In this document: positions 58,777 through 61,249 of the stretch, piece by piece | How positions within the stretch are numbered: the first letter of the stretch is position 1 | How the letters are laid out: every line of letters starts with the position of its first letter | Source: Treponema sp. JC4 | Lineage (GTDB): Bacteria; Spirochaetota; Spirochaetia; Treponematales; Treponemataceae | Length of the DNA stretch: 61,249 bases | Assembly: GCF_000260795.1 (NCBI RefSeq) | Contig: NZ_AJGU01000014.1 | Span: forward strand, 1-61,249 | Direction: 5' to 3' | The notes under the pieces: generated by a model | Told to the model about the DNA's origin: nothing | The model's database searches: none | What the model saw: only the letters and a program-made list of their open reading frames with translations | Made by a program: the position numbers and the translations under genes

Positions 58777-61249
58777 CTTAAGTTCTAGAATTGTAAAGGA
58801 ATTTGCCTCAGCTTTGTAAACAAAATCAGAAGAAATACCGCTTACTGTTTTTTCAACAGGAATTACATTTTCTGGATTTTTGAAGGAGTTTTCTGCACTC
58901 GATTTATTTCCTGTAAGAACTGTTGCTTTTGCAGCGGAAGCAGGTTTTATTCCATTAAGTTTAATCTGAATTTCCTGCTCTTTGTCAGAAACATTTACAA
59001 TTTTAACAAGAGTTTTTCCGTCATCTGTCTGGCCTACGTGGGCATACATCGGATCAAAGTTCAATGTATCGGTGTAATCGTGCATCAGATTTCCGTTCAG
59101 GTAGCACTTGAAGTTTTCTCCTTTTACTTCAACCTTGATTTTGTACCATGCGCCTGTGTTCAAAGCCAGCGCTTCGTTATTTCCTATGATTGAGCGGGCA
59201 TCGCGGGTTCCTTTTTCAATTGCAGAGCGGGTATTTCCCCAGCCGCCCATGTTCCACCAGTATAGGGAACCGCCTTTTACGCCAAACATAACCAGGAAGC
59301 CTTCTGCACCGCCAGTTTTCATTGCATCAAATTCAAAAGAGTAATTTTCTACGTCGCCCAGGGCAACTTCGCTGAAAAGGGTACGGACATTCCATTCCAT
59401 TGAATCCTGACAAATTACGCCTTTTTTGTTTACAGTCCACAGTCCTGTTTCCGGCTGCAAATCATCAATTGTTGCAGTTTTTCCGCTTTCGTAGAGAACT
59501 TCGCCAGTAGTGTCGTTAGTAATTTTTACATTTTTGAACTGAGCTGTTGTTGCCCAGGTTCCAAGTCCTACTGTACCTCCGATAATCTTTTTCTACTGTC
59601 TTCATCGCCTGTTGGCTGGGTAAGGGTGTATTTTACGGATTTATCAGATTTATTGTTCATGTACATTTTCTGAACATAGTAGTTTGGAGTGCCATAACAT
59701 TCAGTTTCATTAAACCAGATTGCATCAGGGAACCATTGAACATTGTTCTGGCGGGCAAAAAGAGGTGCATAAGAAGCGATTTCAATAATATCACCGTTTC
59801 TTTCAATTCCTGTCATGTAAGCGGCTTCTGTAAGGGCAGCGTAAAGACTGTTTCTGCGGCCTTCATCCCAGGATGCATATTCTCCGATGAATACTTTTGC
59901 CTTGTCTTTTCCACGTGGATAAAAATCAAGGTTATCATAACGCAGGTTGTTGGTTAGAAACCAGGCTGCTTCATTATAATAGTGTTCATCTACAAGGTCA
60001 CAGATTGCTTTTTTACCTTTGCCTTTTTTGTTACCGTTTTCCCAGGCGCGAACCTGATTCCATGCATCGTGGAAATTTCCGTCGTTCCAGGTAAAGCCTG
60101 ATGACATAATTGTTTTAATCTGAGGGTATTTTGCCTTAACTTTAGAAGCAATGTAGTCAAAGCGCTTAAGATAATCCTGACCGCAGTCTTCGTTTCCAAT
60201 TCCAACATAATTTAATTTGAAAGGCTCCGGATGACCTGCTTCTGCACGGATTTTTCCCCATTTTGAATCTGCAGGACCTGTAGCCCATTCAATCATATCC
60301 AGGGTATCCTGAGCATATTTTTCATATTCTGCAACAGAAGAAATTTCTCCATTGTGTGCCATTCCGCAACTCAAAACTGGGAGAGCTTCTGCCCCGATGT
60401 CTTCGCAGAAACGGAAGTATTCATAAAATCCAAGACCGTTTGACTGTTCGTAGCCCCAGAAATTTGCCTTTTCTTTGCGTTCTTCTACTGGTCCTACTGT
60501 ATTTTTCCATTCGTAGCGGTTTTCAAGATTGCTGCCGTGAACAATACAACCGCCCGGGAAGCGGATAAAGGCTGGGCGCATTTCTTCAAGTTTTTCTGCA
60601 AGGTCTTTGCGAAGTCCGTTAGGCTGGTTTTTGTAAATATCTGCACGGAAGAGGGATACAAAATCAATGTCCAGAATTCCTTTCTGATTTGCAAAAACTC
60701 CAAGTTTACCGTTTTTTACAGTTTCTGGAGCTGTGATGCTAAAGTCGAATTTTGTCCATTCATTTGTAATTCCGCTTATTGTAATGCTTTCCGTCTTGCT
60801 TTTTGCTTTTGCTCCTCCCGCAACGATTGTAACGCTTTTTACTTTTGAATCTGGAGAACGGAGCCAGATGCTTCCCGGGTAGGTTTTGCCTTCTTCAAAA
60901 AATAAACCTTCGTAACCGGAGTTAGAGATTCCATCACCTTCCTGTTTAATAGTGAGTTCTGCATAAACAGGATTATTTTTATTAAGCGGCTTTGATGAAG
61001 TTGTTTTTAATATAGAAGAAAATGATTTTCCGCTTTCATTTGCAATTTCCCAGGCTTCGAGGGCTGGGCGGCCACAATTTGCATATTCAAAAGAACGGTT
61101 TTGAATCATTTCGCCATAAATACCGCCGTCTGCCGCATAGTTGATGTCTTCAAAAAAGATTCCAAAGAGATTTTTACTTACTTCTGTTACGGGAAGGGTA
61201 AAATCTGCTTCCAGAAGGGCAGGGGTTGCAAAGGCAGGACTGCAGATTC
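58774..61249 (-). CDS. GH51 alpha-L-arabinofuranosidase, 5' end outside the window, with a one-base frameshift
   Basis: Removes arabinose side chains from arabinoxylan and related hemicelluloses. The frame is open to the window edge and reads SPAFATPALLEADF (possibly the end of a signal peptide), then LFGIFFEDINYAADGGIYGE, so the true start lies beyond 61249. Counting from the first internal ATG (61109), a CBM4-like module lies at ~25-155, then IRFPGGCIVHGSNLENRYEW, acid/base E307 in VGIGNEDCG and nucleophile E410 in VFIGEYAS. After DSRK an A5 run (T5 at about 59593-59597 on the plus strand) shifts the frame; six A give KIIGGTVGLGTWATTAQF, a LamG-like insertion and the C-terminal beta domain. 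Confidence 0.9.

Overview
The window looks like a chromosomal segment of a host-associated Treponema-type spirochaete, of the gut or rumen sort. The DNA is AT-rich and densely packed. Genes for an internal flagellum (flgF, flgG, flgJ) sit beside many SPII lipoproteins and beta-barrel proteins. The run murG, cvpA, AtoS-type kinase, AtoC-type regulator, as I recall it, also occurs in T. pallidum. Carbohydrate enzymes (a GH13 alpha-amylase, a GH51 arabinofuranosidase, GlgC) point to a polysaccharide-using relative. The species cannot be named from the sequence alone.

Layout. Positions 1-7.1 kb hold spirochaete proteins of unknown role, trmB, ligA and an M23 peptidase. Positions 7.2-21.4 kb are housekeeping: recJ and recO on the minus strand; rpoZ, miaA, a 29-residue ribosomal protein bS22, dxs, cdaA, cdaR, acpS, a DUF2225 gene and truA on the plus strand; then priA, a family 4 uracil-DNA glycosylase and thiI on the minus strand. 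Positions 21.5-25.5 kb hold a VanZ-like protein, a small protein, a secreted alpha-amylase and two exported unknowns. Positions 25.5-32.6 kb hold murG, cvpA, holB, an NtrB/NtrC-type two-component pair and glgC.

The accessory part starts at 32.7 kb. First is a minus-strand surface locus: an outer-membrane barrel whose promoter spacer is a (TA)8 run, then two large lipoproteins. The 1473-residue lipoprotein carries InlB-type repeats, calcium-binding TSP3 repeats and a segment resembling the pore-forming and heptamer part of anthrax protective antigen. Next (40.1-50.8 kb) are two mirror-image copies of a three-gene envelope transport cassette (RND/MMPL permease, LolA-like carrier, DUF1302-like barrel), placed on either side of an ArsR-type regulator gene and a palindromic operator. 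Then comes a three-lipoprotein operon (50.8-55.8 kb): an alpha/beta hydrolase, a BMP-type binding protein, and a fusion of a type I periplasmic binding domain to a legumain-like (C13) cysteine peptidase. The window ends with the flagellar rod genes and an incomplete GH51 arabinofuranosidase.

Five genes (ligA, the amylase, holB, the BMP lipoprotein, the arabinofuranosidase) are each split by a one-base indel in a homopolymer. Two of them are essential in bacteria, so residual sequencing error is the likeliest cause; they are annotated as whole genes with a frameshift. No rRNA, tRNA, CRISPR array, insertion sequence or replication origin was recognised.
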